Positions 8,468 to 18,900 of a stretch of DNA of 64,000 nt are shown in pieces. The notes below the pieces were generated by a model that was given only the letters and a program-made list of their open reading frames with translations, was not told the DNA's origin and did not search any database. The position numbers and the translations under genes are program-made. The DNA is from Novosphingobium umbonatum (GTDB lineage: Bacteria; Pseudomonadota; Alphaproteobacteria; Sphingomonadales; Sphingomonadaceae): the NCBI RefSeq assembly GCF_004005905.1, contig NZ_SACO01000004.1:1-64000 (forward strand). The letters are read 5' to 3'. Position 1 is the stretch's first letter. Each line of letters opens with the position of its first letter.

Positions 8468-10564
8468 TCATGGATTGCCTGGCGCATAGGGCAGGTTTTG
8501 CTCTTTGTACCAATCCAGATCATGGGCAGGCTTGGCGCTGCCTGAGGGCAGGTCCAAATGGTTGACCGATTGAAAATAGGCGATGGAGGCATCACGCCAC
8601 CATTGCGCCTCACGCCGTTGAATGGCCAGAAAGGCCTGGGTTTTGGCAAAACGCTCTTTGTCGATATAGGGTTGCAGACTATCCCATTGCACCTGCATAC
8701 GGGCCACTTGCGCCACGCCTGCGTCATAGTGATGTACCATGCCGCTCCACAAGGCTTCCCCATTCTTCAAACGGTAATCCCAGGGCAGGTGATGAAACCA
8801 CAGCAATTGCCGCTCGTCCGTGGTGGCCGGATCGGACAGTTTTTGCGCAATGGGCGGCGCATATTGGCTGATGGCATTGCTGCCTTTTGCGCTGCGGTCA
8901 AAGCCTATGCCTTGGGCGTCGGCCTTGTGGTAATAGACCGGATTCCACTCCGGTCGGGCCAGATGGCTGACCCATGGCGCGGGGCCGTAATGGTGGCCGG
9001 TGCCCATCACATGGGCCAGCCCCAAAGGCGTCATATAATCCACCGCCGCCTCGCGTGAGGGCATCATGATCGTGGTGACGGTGTTGACCACTTTGGGCGC
9101 GGGGCCAAAGGTTTGCGCGGCCCATTCGCGTGCGATGGTCTCGGGCGAAAGCTCTGGATCCCATGCCAGACGGCCAAAGGCATACCAGTCGGCCTGATTA
9201 AAGATCGAGCCTGACCAATCGCGGTCCGCCCCGATGTTGGCCACGCCCGCCATGCCGGTCAATCTATGCCCGTCCAGCGTCCCGTCCACCACCTTGGCCA
9301 CGGTTGATCCGGTGCCTTTGGCCTGTGTATCGGCCTGCAATGTCTCGGAAAACAGTGTGCCCAGATAGGTCAGATGGGTCGATTGGCCCACATATTCCTT
9401 GGTGATCTGGAATTCCATCATCAGATTGGTTTTGGGCATAGCGCCGAACAGCGGATGGAAAGGCTCGCGCGGTTGGAAATCGATCGCGCCATTTTTGACC
9501 TGCACCAACACATTGTCGGCAAATTGCCCGTCCAACGGTTGGAAGTCATTATAGGCCTGCTTGGCGCGATCGTCGGGATTATCATGGGCATAGACAAAGG
9601 CCCGCCACATCACCACGCCGCCATGGGGCTTTACCGCCGCTGCCAGCATATTGGCGCCCTCGGCATGGCTGCGCCGGTAATCTTGTGGTCCGGGTTGTCC
9701 TTCGGAATTGGCCTTGACCAGAAAGCCGCCAAAGTCGGGAATGGCGGCGTAAATCTCGTCGGATTTGGCGCGCCACCATGCGGCAACCGCTGGATCTAGC
9801 GGATCGGCACTTTTCAATCCGCCAATCTCCATCGGCGCAGTCCAGCGGGCAGACAGGTAAACGCGGATACCCCAAGGGCGCAATTCACCCGCGATGGCCG
9901 CCAATTTGGCAATATAAGGCGCGGTCAGGCTGGTGCTCTTGGCATTGACATTGTTGACCACCACGCCATTGATCCCCAGCGAGGCATTGGCGCGGGCATA
10001 TTCGGTGTAAAGCGTATCGCGCCAGTCGGGCAGGCGCCACCAGTCCCAGATCGAGCGGCCCGAATAGCCGCGTTCGACCACGCCATCCAGATTGTCCCAA
10101 TGGTTGAGCACCCGCAATTGCACGCGCGGGGAAGATGCCAGATCCAATGTGGCCAAGGGCGCACCCGTCGCGGCAAGCCGCAGATAATGAAAGACCCCAT
10201 ACAGCAGTCCGATTTCGCGACGGGCGGCAATCACGGTCTGGCCATCGGGGCGGGCGGTGATGTGAAAGCCTTCATCGTTGATGCGGCTATCCTGCACCAG
10301 TTCCAGCGTGATGGTCCCGCCCTTGCCTCCGCGCGCTGGTGTCGCGCCCAATCGCGCCAGACCGCGTTGCAATTCGGCCAAGGCCAATCGGGCGGTAGGG
10401 CCATGGGCGGTGGTCTGAAGCCGGGTGGCCTGATGGCGCAGGGCCGATCGTTGTGGCGCGGGCAGGGGGGATGCGCGCAGCCATAGTTCATGGCCGTCTT
10501 CGGCATGGGCCACTGTCTGGGGCATCAGGGCCAGCAGGGCGAGGGCGGTCAATAGGGGGCGCAT
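8468..10564 (-). CDS. aguA: Alpha-glucuronidase, glycoside hydrolase family 67
   Basis: A 698-residue enzyme that removes (4-O-methyl)-glucuronic acid from the non-reducing end of aldouronic acids released from glucuronoxylan. An N-terminal signal peptide (MRPLLTALALLALMPQTVAHA) indicates export to the periplasm. By family comparison the catalytic residues are visible: the acid E288 in KANSEGQ, and the D362/E390 pair in GAIDFQP and ITKEYVG, at nearly the spacing recalled for Cellvibrio GlcA67A. The length is normal for the family. It faces the GH3 gene across a divergent promoter and is followed by lacI. Product glucuronate would feed the MFS carrier and UxaC encoded nearby. Confidence 0.95.
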   Translation of the reverse strand: MRPLLTALALLALMPQTVAHAEDGHELWLRASPLPAPQRSALRHQATRLQTTAHGPTARLALAELQRGLARLGATPARGGKGGTITLELVQDSRINDEGFHITARPDGQTVIAARREIGLLYGVFHYLRLAATGAPLATLDLASSPRVQLRVLNHWDNLDGVVERGYSGRSIWDWWRLPDWRDTLYTEYARANASLGINGVVVNNVNAKSTSLTAPYIAKLAAIAGELRPWGIRVYLSARWTAPMEIGGLKSADPLDPAVAAWWRAKSDEIYAAIPDFGGFLVKANSEGQPGPQDYRRSHAEGANMLAAAVKPHGGVVMWRAFVYAHDNPDDRAKQAYNDFQPLDGQFADNVLVQVKNGAIDFQPREPFHPLFGAMPKTNLMMEFQITKEYVGQSTHLTYLGTLFSETLQADTQAKGTGSTVAKVVDGTLDGHRLTGMAGVANIGADRDWSGSIFNQADWYAFGRLAWDPELSPETIAREWAAQTFGPAPKVVNTVTTIMMPSREAAVDYMTPLGLAHVMGTGHHYGPAPWVSHLARPEWNPVYYHKADAQGIGFDRSAKGSNAISQYAPPIAQKLSDPATTDERQLLWFHHLPWDYRLKNGEALWSGMVHHYDAGVAQVARMQVQWDSLQPYIDKERFAKTQAFLAIQRREAQWWRDASIAYFQSVNHLDLPSGSAKPAHDLDWYKEQNLPYAPGNP

Positions 10565-10651
10565 CGAAGAAATCCTCTCTTGCCGGACGGAGTCGCAGAT
10601 CGGCTCGACGCTCCATTCTTGTGCAAATTCCGCATGGTGGCGACGATATCA

Positions 10652-10668
10652 CCCCTTTAGCAAAGGGG
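10652..10668. repeat. Small perfect hairpin in the GH67/GH3 promoter gap
   Basis: CCCCTTT (10652-10658) and AAAGGGG (10662-10668) flank a 3-base loop, directly upstream of the GH3 -35 box. It could be a protein binding site or a transcript hairpin for the GH67 message. No U-tract marks it as a terminator. Confidence 0.35.
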
Positions 10669-10670
10669 CA

Positions 10671-10709
10671 TTGACACCGTGATCACTTGGAGTAATGTTA
10701 GCGGTAACA
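10671..10709 (+). promoter_or_regulatory. GH3 promoter overlapped by a LacI-type operator
   Basis: TTGACA (10671-10676) and TAATGT (10693-10698), 16 bp apart, form a good sigma-70-like promoter. The palindrome TGTTAGCGGTAACA (10696-10709) overlaps the -10 box; its TGTTA.CG.TAACA symmetry with a central CG is typical of LacI/GalR operators. A repressor bound here would block GH3 transcription and could also control divergent GH67. The lacI gene of this locus is the obvious candidate. Confidence 0.65.
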
Positions 10710-10770
10710 AGAGGGGCGATGCAAGCTCTATTCACAAACTTCAGGTCGTTTCCTGTCGGAGAGGTCATTC

Positions 10771-13152
10771 ATGTCAAAAATTGCCCGCACGCTGTGCGCT
10801 GTGTCCGCGTTCGCTTTGGTCGCCGGGGCAGGGGTGTCCCCCGCTTTTGCCGCTACGCCTGCCGCCACTTCGCAGGAAATGCCGCTGTATAAGGATGCCA
10901 AGGCGCCGGTCGAGGCCCGGGTTGATGACTTGCTGGCAAGGATGACGCTGGAGGAAAAGATCGCCCAGATCACGACGGTCTGGGAAAATAAGGTCGGAAT
11001 TTTTGACGAGAATTTGCAACTCGATCTCGCCAGGCTGCGCGCCAAATATCCGCAGGGTCTTGGCCATTTTACCCGCCCTTCCGATGCCAAGGGCGCGGTC
11101 AGTCCGCGCGTGGCCAAGGGGCGTAATCCTGCCGAAACAGTGGCGCTAGTCAATGCCTTGCAGAAATGGGCCCTGACCGAAACCCGCCTTGGCATCCCGA
11201 TTCTGTTCCATGAGGAGGGGCTGCACGGCCATACGGGTGTCGGCTCGACCAGCTTTCCCATGTCGATGGCGATGGCATCCAGCTGGGATCCGGCTCTGGT
11301 CCGCGACGTGAACAAGGTGATCGGGCGTGAAATTGCCGCGCGGGGTGTGTCGCTGGTGTTGTCGCCGGTGGTGGATATTGCGCGTGAACCGCGCTGGGGC
11401 CGGATCGAGGAAACCTTTGGCGAGGACCCCTATCTGGTGGGCGAGATGGGCGTGGCGGCGGTCGAAGGGCTGCAAGGCTCCGGCCATCAGCGTCAATTGG
11501 CGCCGGGCAAGGTATTTGCCACATTGAAGCACCTGACCGGCCATGGCCAGCCCGAGAGTGGCACCAATGTTGGCCCCGCACCCATTTCAGAACGCGAATT
11601 GCGCGAGAATTTCTTTCCGCCTTTTGAACAGGTTGTGAAGCGTACCGGCATCGAGGCCGTGATGGCCAGTTATAACGAGATCGATGGCGTGCCCAGCCAT
11701 GCCAACAAATGGTTGTTGGGTGATGTGCTGCGCGGCGAATGGGGCTTCAAGGGCGCGGTTGTGTCGGACTATTCGGCGGTGGATCAGCTGATGAGCATCC
11801 ATCACATTACCGACAGTCTGGAAGGCGCAGCGATGCGGGCTTTGGACGCGGGCGTGGATGCCGACCTGCCCGAGGGTCTGTCCTATGCCTCGCTGGGCAA
11901 GCTGGTGCGCGAGGGCAAGGTGGCCGAGGCGCAGGTGGACAAGGCGGTGCGCCGGATGCTGGAGTTGAAGTTCCGCGCCGGCTTGTTTGAACATCCCTAT
12001 GCCGATGCCGCCTATGCGACCAAGATCACCAACAATGATGAAGCACGCGCTTTGGCCCGCACTGCGGCGCAGCGGGCGATTACCCTGTTAAAGAACGATG
12101 GCATGTTGCCGTTGAAGCCGGAAGGCAAGATTGCCCTGATCGGCCCCAGCATCGCGGTGGCGCGTCTGGGCGGCTATTACGGCCAGCCTGCGCATCCGGT
12201 GTCCATTCTGGAGGGTGTGAAGGCCAAGGTGGGAACCAAGGCCGAGATCCTGTTTGCCCAAGGCGTGAAGATCACCGAGGACGATGACTGGTGGGCCGAT
12301 AGCGTGACCAAGTCCGACCCCGCCGCCAATCGCAAGCTGATCGCCGAGGCGGTGGAAGTGGCCAAAAAGGCCGACCGCATCGTGCTGACTTTGGGCGATA
12401 CCGAACAATCGAGCCGCGAGGGCTGGGCCAACAACCATCTGGGCGACCGCCCCAGCCTTGATCTGGTGGGTGAGCAGCAGGAATTGTTCGATGCGCTCAA
12501 GGCTCTGGGCAAACCGATCGCGGTCATGCTGATCAATGGCCGCCCCGCCTCGGCGGTGAAGGTCAGCGAGCAGGCCAATGCCATCCTTGAAGGCTGGTAT
12601 CTGGGCGAGCAGACCGGACATGCTATCGCCGATGTGCTTTTCGGCGATGTGAACCCCGGCGGCCATCTTGCGGTGACAATCCCGCGTTCGGTGGGGCAAT
12701 TGCCGATGTTCTATAACGCCAAGCCCAGCGCGCGCCGTGGTTATCTGTTTGACACGACAGCCCCTCTCTATCCCTTTGGTTACGGCCTGAGTTACACCAG
12801 TTTTGCCCTGTCGGCCCCGCGCCTGTCGGCCAATACAATCGGCGTGGCGGGCAAGGTGCAGGTGGCGGTGGACATCACCAACACCGGCCAGCGCGCCGGT
12901 GATGATGTGGTGCAACTCTATATCCGCGACAAGGTCAGTTCCGTCACCCGCCCGGTCAAGGAGTTGAAGGGCTTTGAGCGCGTAACCCTGAAGCCGGGCG
13001 AGACGCGCAAGGTCACCTTTACCGTGGGACCGGAAGCGCTGCAAATGTGGGACGGATCGATGCATCGCGTGGTCGAACCGGGCGAGTTCGAGATCATGAC
13101 CGGCGACAATTCGGTCGATCTGAAAAGCGCCACTTTGACCGTCGCGCCCTGA
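10771..13152 (+). CDS. Glycoside hydrolase family 3, beta-xylosidase/beta-glucosidase type
   Basis: A 793-residue exported enzyme with signal peptide ending near SPAFA. The order is the usual one: the (beta/alpha)8 domain, then the alpha/beta sandwich domain, then a fibronectin-III-like C-terminal domain (from about 700, with [20 protein letters not shown]). The nucleophile is D333 in [17 protein letters not shown] and REPRWGR are conserved substrate-binding motifs. By context it trims xylo- or gluco-oligosaccharides that GH67 has debranched. A GGAGAGG ribosome binding site precedes the ATG. It heads a run of five same-strand genes to 18764 with short gaps or overlaps, likely one operon under LacI control. 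Exact specificity is not readable. Confidence 0.9.
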   Translation: MSKIARTLCAVSAFALVAGAGVSPAFAATPAATSQEMPLYKDAKAPVEARVDDLLARMTLEEKIAQITTVWENKVGIFDENLQLDLARLRAKYPQGLGHFTRPSDAKGAVSPRVAKGRNPAETVALVNALQKWALTETRLGIPILFHEEGLHGHTGVGSTSFPMSMAMASSWDPALVRDVNKVIGREIAARGVSLVLSPVVDIAREPRWGRIEETFGEDPYLVGEMGVAAVEGLQGSGHQRQLAPGKVFATLKHLTGHGQPESGTNVGPAPISERELRENFFPPFEQVVKRTGIEAVMASYNEIDGVPSHANKWLLGDVLRGEWGFKGAVVSDYSAVDQLMSIHHITDSLEGAAMRALDAGVDADLPEGLSYASLGKLVREGKVAEAQVDKAVRRMLELKFRAGLFEHPYADAAYATKITNNDEARALARTAAQRAITLLKNDGMLPLKPEGKIALIGPSIAVARLGGYYGQPAHPVSILEGVKAKVGTKAEILFAQGVKITEDDDWWADSVTKSDPAANRKLIAEAVEVAKKADRIVLTLGDTEQSSREGWANNHLGDRPSLDLVGEQQELFDALKALGKPIAVMLINGRPASAVKVSEQANAILEGWYLGEQTGHAIADVLFGDVNPGGHLAVTIPRSVGQLPMFYNAKPSARRGYLFDTTAPLYPFGYGLSYTSFALSAPRLSANTIGVAGKVQVAVDITNTGQRAGDDVVQLYIRDKVSSVTRPVKELKGFERVTLKPGETRKVTFTVGPEALQMWDGSMHRVVEPGEFEIMTGDNSVDLKSATLTVAP

Positions 13153-13198
13153 TCTGCGCGCAACCTATCGAAACTATCTGGAACACAGGAAGTCCCCC

Positions 13199-14410
13199 AT
13201 GCCTATCATCACTGGCGCCAAGGTTATCGTAACCTGCCCCGGCCGCAATTTCGTGACGTTGAAAATCGAGACGGATGCGGGCGTGTACGGCCTTGGCGAT
13301 GCCACGCTCAATGGCCGCGAATTGTCGGTGGCCAGCTATCTGGCCGATCACGTCATCCCCTGTCTGATCGGGCGGGACGCGCATCGGATCGAGGACATCT
13401 GGCAATATCTCTACAAGGGCGCCTACTGGCGGCGCGGGCCGGTAACGATGAGCGCGATCGCGGCGGTGGATACCGCGCTATGGGATATCAAGGGCAAGAT
13501 TGCGGGCCTGCCGGTCTATCAATTGCTGGGCGGGGCAAGCCGCGACGGGGTGATGGTCTATGGCCATGCCAATGGCACCAGCATCGAGGATACGGTGCAG
13601 GTAGCGCTGGAATATCAGCGGCAGGGTTACAAGGCGATCCGTCTGCAATGCGGTGTGCCGGGCATGGCCAGCACCTATGGCGTGTCGAAAGACAAATATT
13701 TCTACGAACCCGCCGATGCGGACCTGCCCACCGAAAACGTGTGGAACACGTCGAAATATATGCGCGTGGTGCCCGAACTGTTCAAGGCCGCGCGCGAAGC
13801 TCTGGGCTGGGACGTGCATCTGCTGCATGACATCCACCACCGCCTGACCCCGATCGAGGCGGGGCGTCTGGGCAAGGATCTGGAGCCTTACCGCCCCTTC
13901 TGGCTGGAGGATGCGACGCCTGCGGAAAATCAGGAAGCCTTCAAACTGATCCGCCAACACACCACCAGCCCGCTGGCGGTAGGCGAGATTTTCAATTCGA
14001 TCTGGGATGCCAAGGATCTGATCCAGAACCAGTTGATTGACTATATCCGCGCCACGGTGGTGCATGCGGGCGGGATCACCCATCTGCGCCGCATTGCCGC
14101 GCTGGCCGATCTCTATCAGATCCGCACTGGTTGCCATGGCGCCACCGACCTGTCGCCGGTGTGCATGGCCGCGGCGCTGCATTTCGACCTGTCGGTGCCC
14201 AATTTCGGCATTCAGGAATATATGCGCCATACGCCCGAGACGGACGCTGTATTCCCCCATGCCTATAGCTTCAAGGATGGCATGATGCATCCGGGCGATG
14301 CCCCGGGGCTGGGGGTGGAGATCGATGAGGATCTGGCCGTGCAATATGAATATAAGCGCGCCTTCCTGCCGGTGAACCGGTTGGAAGATGGCACGATGTA
14401 CAACTGGTAA
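13199..14410 (+). CDS. manD: D-mannonate dehydratase, enolase superfamily (ManD/RspA)
   Basis: A 403-residue enolase-superfamily enzyme converting D-mannonate to 2-keto-3-deoxy-D-gluconate in the cytoplasm. Metal ligands are D211 (HDIHH), E237 (WLEDAT) and E263 (VGEIF); R148, Y160 and H213 complete the ManD-type active site. All fall one residue from the numbering I recall for the structurally studied Novosphingobium aromaticivorans enzyme. This form is unrelated in fold to UxuA, so the pathway here is a non-orthologous variant. It sits 46 bp after GH3 and 9 bp before the transporter, within the uronate operon. Many family members have low activity, but the uronate context supports a true ManD. 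Confidence 0.93.
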   Translation: MPIITGAKVIVTCPGRNFVTLKIETDAGVYGLGDATLNGRELSVASYLADHVIPCLIGRDAHRIEDIWQYLYKGAYWRRGPVTMSAIAAVDTALWDIKGKIAGLPVYQLLGGASRDGVMVYGHANGTSIEDTVQVALEYQRQGYKAIRLQCGVPGMASTYGVSKDKYFYEPADADLPTENVWNTSKYMRVVPELFKAAREALGWDVHLLHDIHHRLTPIEAGRLGKDLEPYRPFWLEDATPAENQEAFKLIRQHTTSPLAVGEIFNSIWDAKDLIQNQLIDYIRATVVHAGGITHLRRIAALADLYQIRTGCHGATDLSPVCMAAALHFDLSVPNFGIQEYMRHTPETDAVFPHAYSFKDGMMHPGDAPGLGVEIDEDLAVQYEYKRAFLPVNRLEDGTMYNW

Positions 14411-14419
14411 GGATCGGCC

Positions 14420-15703
14420 ATGGGAGAGGATGCAAAGGCCACACCGCCCAAAGGGCGGGTGCGCTGGATGATTTGCGGGCTGCTGTTTGCCGCCGTGGTG
14501 CTGTCCTATATCGACAGGCTGGTGCTGGGGGTGCTCAAGCCGCAACTGGCCGCGCTCTATCATTGGACCAACACCGGCTATGGCGACATCACCGGCTATT
14601 TCCAGATCGCCTATGGGATAGGTTTTCTGTTCTTTGGCGCGCTGATTGACCGGGTGGGGCCGCGTATCGGCTATCTGCTGGCGATGGGTGCGTGGACCAT
14701 TGGCCATTTCGCGCAAACGCTGGCCACATCGACGGGGCAGTTCGTGGTGGCGCGCCTGCCCTTGGCCTTGGGTGAGGCGGGCACCTATCCTTCGGCCCTG
14801 GCGGCCATTTCCTCATGGTTTCCCTTGCGCGAGCGGGCGCTGGCTATCGGCATTTTCGGGGCAGGCGCCAATGTCGGGGCGCTGGTCACGCCTTTGCTGG
14901 TGTCCTTCATTGTGGCCGGTTTGGGGTTTGACTGGCGCTGGGCCTTTATCATCACGGGGGCGTTCAATCTCGTCTGGCTGGCGGCATGGTGGCTGTTTTA
15001 CCGCGCGCCCGCCGATCATCCCGCGCTATCGGCCGAAGAGCGTGCCTGGGTCGAGGCGGAGCCTGCCGAAACCGTTGGCCGCGCGGGCTTTCTGGCCGTG
15101 CTGCGCCATCGCGAGGCATGGGCCTATATGGTGGCCCGCTTTCTGATCGATCCGGTCTGGTGGACCTTCCTGTTCTGGCTGCCCGATTTCTTTCACAAGA
15201 CCTATGGCTATGACCTGAAGAATTTCGGGCCGCCATTGGTGGTCATCTATATTCTGGCCGATGTCGGGGCGATTGTGGGCGGGTGGTATTCCTCGCGCTT
15301 GTTGAAACGCGGCTTGGCGGTGGGGACGGCGCGCAAGCGGGCGATGTTTGCAGCGGCCCTCTTCGCTCTGCCGGTGATGGGCGCGGGGGCGGCCAGCAAC
15401 ATCTGGGTGGCGGTGGCGCTGATCGGGCTGGCTTGCGCGGCGCATCAGGGCTTTTCCACCAACGTTTTCTCGCTACCGGGCGATCAGTTTCCACGCTTTG
15501 CCCAAGGCACGCTCGTGGGGCTGGGCGGGTTCGCCGGTGCCTTGGGAGGATTTCTGGCTTCGAAATCGCTGGGTCTGCTGCTGGATGTGGTGGGCAGCTA
15601 TGGCCCGTTCTTCATCGCTTGCGGCTGTGCCTATATGGTCGCGCTGGCGGCATTCCATATTCTCAATCCGGCCTATCGACCGGTATCCATTGCGAAAGAT
15701 TGA
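14420..15703 (+). CDS. MFS hexuronate transporter, ExuT-like
   Basis: A 427-residue major facilitator of the anion:cation symporter type, with about twelve hydrophobic segments. SYIDRLVLGVLKPQL in the first helix and FGALIDRVGPR in the loop between helices 2 and 3 are characteristic of ExuT/GudP-like carriers. Its position between manD and uxaC, with an AAGGA ribosome binding site 9 bp after manD, indicates uptake of glucuronate or a related uronate across the inner membrane. An aldobiouronate or other sugar acid cannot be excluded. Confidence 0.87.
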   Translation: MGEDAKATPPKGRVRWMICGLLFAAVVLSYIDRLVLGVLKPQLAALYHWTNTGYGDITGYFQIAYGIGFLFFGALIDRVGPRIGYLLAMGAWTIGHFAQTLATSTGQFVVARLPLALGEAGTYPSALAAISSWFPLRERALAIGIFGAGANVGALVTPLLVSFIVAGLGFDWRWAFIITGAFNLVWLAAWWLFYRAPADHPALSAEERAWVEAEPAETVGRAGFLAVLRHREAWAYMVARFLIDPVWWTFLFWLPDFFHKTYGYDLKNFGPPLVVIYILADVGAIVGGWYSSRLLKRGLAVGTARKRAMFAAALFALPVMGAGAASNIWVAVALIGLACAAHQGFSTNVFSLPGDQFPRFAQGTLVGLGGFAGALGGFLASKSLGLLLDVVGSYGPFFIACGCAYMVALAAFHILNPAYRPVSIAKD

Positions 15704-15705
15704 CG

Positions 15706-17124
15706 ATGTCGCATCCCTTGCTGGTCCATCCCGACCGTTTGCTGCCTGCCGATCCGGCCTTGCGCTCCATCGCCCGCGAGCTTTACGCCAGCGTTGCAGG
15801 CCTTCCGATTGTCAGCCCGCATGGGCACACCGACCCCAGCTGGTTTGCCAAAAACCAGCCTTTCGGCAATGCCACCGAACTGCTGCTGCGGCCTGACCAT
15901 TATCTGTTCCGCATGCTCTATTCGCAGGGCGTCAATCTGGCCGATCTGGGCATTGGCCACCACAAGGCGACCTATGACCCGCGCAAGGCATGGCGCATTC
16001 TGGCCGAGCATTGGCACCTCTATCGCGGCACGCCCTCGCGCATGTGGTCGGATTGGGTGTTCAGCGAAGTCTTTGGTTTTACCCAGATGCTGGGATCGGA
16101 CACGGCCGATCTCTATTACGACACGATCACTGATGCGCTGGCCACCGATGCTTTCCGCCCGCGTGCCCTGTTCGAGCGGTACAATATCGAGGTGATCGCC
16201 ACCACCGAAAGCCCGCTCGACACGCTGGAGCATCACGCCGCCATTCAGGCTGACAATGCCAGCGGCGCATGGGGCGGCAAGGTGGTTACCGCCTATCGCC
16301 CCGATCCGGTGGTTGACCCCGAATTCGAAGGCTTCCGCGATAACCTAAAGCGCTTTAGCGAAATTACCGGCGAGGATTGCCTGACATGGAACGGCTATCT
16401 GGCCGCTCATCGCCAGCGCCGCGCTTTCTTTGCGCAGCATGGCGCCACCAGCACCGATCACGGTCACCCCACTGCGCAAACCGCCAACCTGTCTGCCGCG
16501 CAGGCCGAGGCTTTGTTTGACAAGGTGGCCAAGGGCAGCTTCACCGCCGCCGAGGCCGAATTGTTCCGCGCGCAAATGCTGACCGAGATGGCGGGCATGA
16601 GCCTTGCGGATGGTCTGGTGATGCAAATCCACCCCGGCTCTTTCCGCAACCACAACGAGGCCCTGTTTGCAGCGCTGGGCCGCGACAAGGGTGCCGACAT
16701 TCCGATGCGCACCGATTATGTCAACGCGCTCAAGCCTTTGCTGGACAAATATGGCAATGAGGCCAGCCTCTCGATCATCCTCTTCACGCTGGATGAGAGC
16801 GTCTATGCGCGCGAATTGGCGCCGTTGGCGGGCCATTATCCCTGTTTGAAGCTGGGTCCGGCATGGTGGTTCCATGACAGCCCCGAAGGCATGCGCCGCT
16901 TCCGCCATGCCACCACCGAAACGGCGGGCTTCTACAACACGGTCGGCTTCAACGACGATACGCGCGCCTTCCTGTCAATCCCCGCACGCCATGATGTGGC
17001 CCGCCGCATCGACTGCGGCTTCCTTGCCCAGATGGTGGCCGAACATCGCATGGCCGATTGGGAAGCGGCAGAAGTTGCGCAGGATCTGACCTATAATCTC
17101 GTCAAAAAGGCCTATAAACTGTGA
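15706..17124 (+). CDS. uxaC: Uronate isomerase (glucuronate isomerase)
   Basis: A 472-residue member of the amidohydrolase superfamily that isomerises D-glucuronate to D-fructuronate (and galacturonate to tagaturonate). The N-terminal metal motif SPHGHTDPSWF (H39, H41) and RMWSDWVF are typical, and the length is that of E. coli UxaC. The ATG at 15706 is 2 bp after the transporter stop; the longer frame upstream overlaps the transporter and is spurious. The next gene starts inside its stop codon. Fructuronate reductase, which would link it to ManD, is not in the window. Confidence 0.95.
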   Translation: MSHPLLVHPDRLLPADPALRSIARELYASVAGLPIVSPHGHTDPSWFAKNQPFGNATELLLRPDHYLFRMLYSQGVNLADLGIGHHKATYDPRKAWRILAEHWHLYRGTPSRMWSDWVFSEVFGFTQMLGSDTADLYYDTITDALATDAFRPRALFERYNIEVIATTESPLDTLEHHAAIQADNASGAWGGKVVTAYRPDPVVDPEFEGFRDNLKRFSEITGEDCLTWNGYLAAHRQRRAFFAQHGATSTDHGHPTAQTANLSAAQAEALFDKVAKGSFTAAEAELFRAQMLTEMAGMSLADGLVMQIHPGSFRNHNEALFAALGRDKGADIPMRTDYVNALKPLLDKYGNEASLSIILFTLDESVYARELAPLAGHYPCLKLGPAWWFHDSPEGMRRFRHATTETAGFYNTVGFNDDTRAFLSIPARHDVARRIDCGFLAQMVAEHRMADWEAAEVAQDLTYNLVKKAYKL

Positions 17125-18764
17125 GCCAGAGCGCCTTCTTTCGCCTCATGACTGGCATGTCGGCGCTTGCGCTGTCCTTGCCTGCCATGGCCGAGCCGCC
17201 GCATTTGGTACAGCAGGGAACTGCCCGTCAATTGCAAGTGCAGGGCAAGCCCATGCTGCTCATCGCGGGCGAATTGGGCAACTCCTCCTCCTCCAGCGCG
17301 GCCTATATGGCGCCGCATTGGAAGAAATTGCGCGACATGCATCTCAACACGGTGCTGGCGCCGGTTCAGTGGGAGTTGCTGGAGCCTGTCGAGGGCAAGT
17401 TCGATTTCACACAGGTGGATAATCTGATCCGCGATGCGCGGGCCAACAATCTGAAACTGGTTTTCCTGTGGTTCGGGGCGTGGAAGAATTCCATGTCCAC
17501 CTATGTGCCCAGCTGGGTGAAGCGCGATCAGGCCCGTTTCCCCCGCGCGGCCCTGGTCAATGGGCAAGAGGTTGAAATCCTCTCGGCCATGGCACCAACG
17601 ACTTTGGCTTCGGACCAGAAGGCCTTGGCGGCCTTGATGGCACATATCAAACAGGTTGATGGCAAGCAGAACACCGTGGTGATGCTGCAGGTCGAGAATG
17701 AGATCGGCATGTTGCCGGTGGCCCGCGATTATGGGCCATTGGCGCAGGCGGCTTGGCAAGGGCAGGTGCCGAGGGAATTGACCGCCTATCTGACTGCGCA
17801 TCGGGATAGTTTGGTGCCAGAGATGAAGCGCCTGTGGGCGGCGCAAGGCGCGCGGACCAGCGGCACATGGGCAGAGGTTTTCGGGGGCGGGATAGCCGCC
17901 GAGGAAGTGTTCACCGCATGGTATTATGCCCGTTTCGCCGATGAACTGACCAAGGCGGGCAAGGCGGCCTATGACCTGCCGATGTATGTCAATGTCGCGC
18001 TCAACCGGCCCGGACGTTTGCCGGGGGAATATCCCAGTGGTGGCCCGTTGCCCCATTTGATCGATGTATGGAAGGCGGGGGCGCCCAGCATCGATATGCT
18101 GTCTCCCGACATCTATTTTCCCAATTTTGTGGATATTGTGAACCGCTACAAGCGTGCCGATAATCCCCTGTTCGTGCCCGAGGCCAATAATGCGGACCAT
18201 CCCCAAGTCGCGGGCAATGCGTTTTATGCGATAGGCCAATTGGATGCGATCGGCTTTGGGCCTTTCTCCATCGAATCCATTGATGACAAGTCCGGCGCAT
18301 TGGGCGCGGCCTATGATGTGCTTGAACAGTTGGCGCCGCATATTCTGGCGGCGCAGGGTTTGAACAAAATGGCCGGTTTCCGGCCCAAGGCGCTCTATGA
18401 CGAGACCTTGCTCTATGAGCCGCAAGTGGCGGTGATCGGGGATTACCGGTTTACCGTGGCCTATGCCGACATCCAGCGTCCGGCCCTGTCCTCCAAAACC
18501 GCCGAGGCGGGCGGAATAATCGTGCAGATCGGGCCAGAGGAATATCTGATCGGTGGTTCGGGCGTCACAGTGACTTTTGCTCCGGCAAAGGATGGCGGGG
18601 GACAGGCGGGTATTGATTCGGCATGGGAGGGGCGCTTTGATTCGGCAGGTCAGTGGCGGGCGGGACGCTTGCTGAATGGCGATCAAACCCACCAAGGCCG
18701 CCATATCCAGATCCCCGCTGGCCAGTGGCAGATCCAGCGCGTGAAGTTTTACCGCTACAAGTAA
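17121..18764 (+). CDS. GH35-like glycosidase with DUF5597-type C-terminus
   Basis: A 547-residue secreted glycosidase; the N-terminal segment to about residue 24 (LSLPAMA) is a signal peptide. The barrel resembles beta-galactosidases of family 35: the acid/base pair N193-E194 lies in VENEIGM, and E354 in FVPEANN is the likely nucleophile. The remainder resembles the DUF5597 domain. It starts with GTG overlapping the uxaC stop by 4 bp, a sign of translational coupling. In a glucuronoxylan locus it may remove galactosyl or arabinosyl-like side groups; this is inference, and no substrate can be assigned. Confidence 0.78.
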   Translation: MSQSAFFRLMTGMSALALSLPAMAEPPHLVQQGTARQLQVQGKPMLLIAGELGNSSSSSAAYMAPHWKKLRDMHLNTVLAPVQWELLEPVEGKFDFTQVDNLIRDARANNLKLVFLWFGAWKNSMSTYVPSWVKRDQARFPRAALVNGQEVEILSAMAPTTLASDQKALAALMAHIKQVDGKQNTVVMLQVENEIGMLPVARDYGPLAQAAWQGQVPRELTAYLTAHRDSLVPEMKRLWAAQGARTSGTWAEVFGGGIAAEEVFTAWYYARFADELTKAGKAAYDLPMYVNVALNRPGRLPGEYPSGGPLPHLIDVWKAGAPSIDMLSPDIYFPNFVDIVNRYKRADNPLFVPEANNADHPQVAGNAFYAIGQLDAIGFGPFSIESIDDKSGALGAAYDVLEQLAPHILAAQGLNKMAGFRPKALYDETLLYEPQVAVIGDYRFTVAYADIQRPALSSKTAEAGGIIVQIGPEEYLIGGSGVTVTFAPAKDGGGQAGIDSAWEGRFDSAGQWRAGRLLNGDQTHQGRHIQIPAGQWQIQRVKFYRYK

Positions 18765-18833
18765 TCAACATTGCAGCCACATCGATAACAGGAACTTGAC
18801 AAGGCGCTGGCGGTCGCACATCAGGCGTAAATC

Positions 18834-18847
18834 TGATAGCGCTACCA
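18834..18847 (+). promoter_or_regulatory. LacI-type operator before the TonB receptor
   Basis: TGATAGCGCTACCA has a perfect TAGCGCTA core with TG/CA ends, a classic LacI/GalR operator form. It lies 54 bp before the receptor start and downstream of a TTGACA (18795-18800). It is similar in layout, though not identical, to the site at 10696, so both may be read by the lacI product at 7.3 kb. Confidence 0.6.
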
Positions 18848-18900
18848 TACGAGATGGACCGATGAATCGGCCACCAGCGCACAGGAGAGGAGGAAAGCGA

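Noticed and set aside
17112..18704. Antisense open frame of 530 codons over the GH35-like gene
   Set aside because: The plus strand is coding, with signal peptide and catalytic motifs, and is coupled to uxaC.
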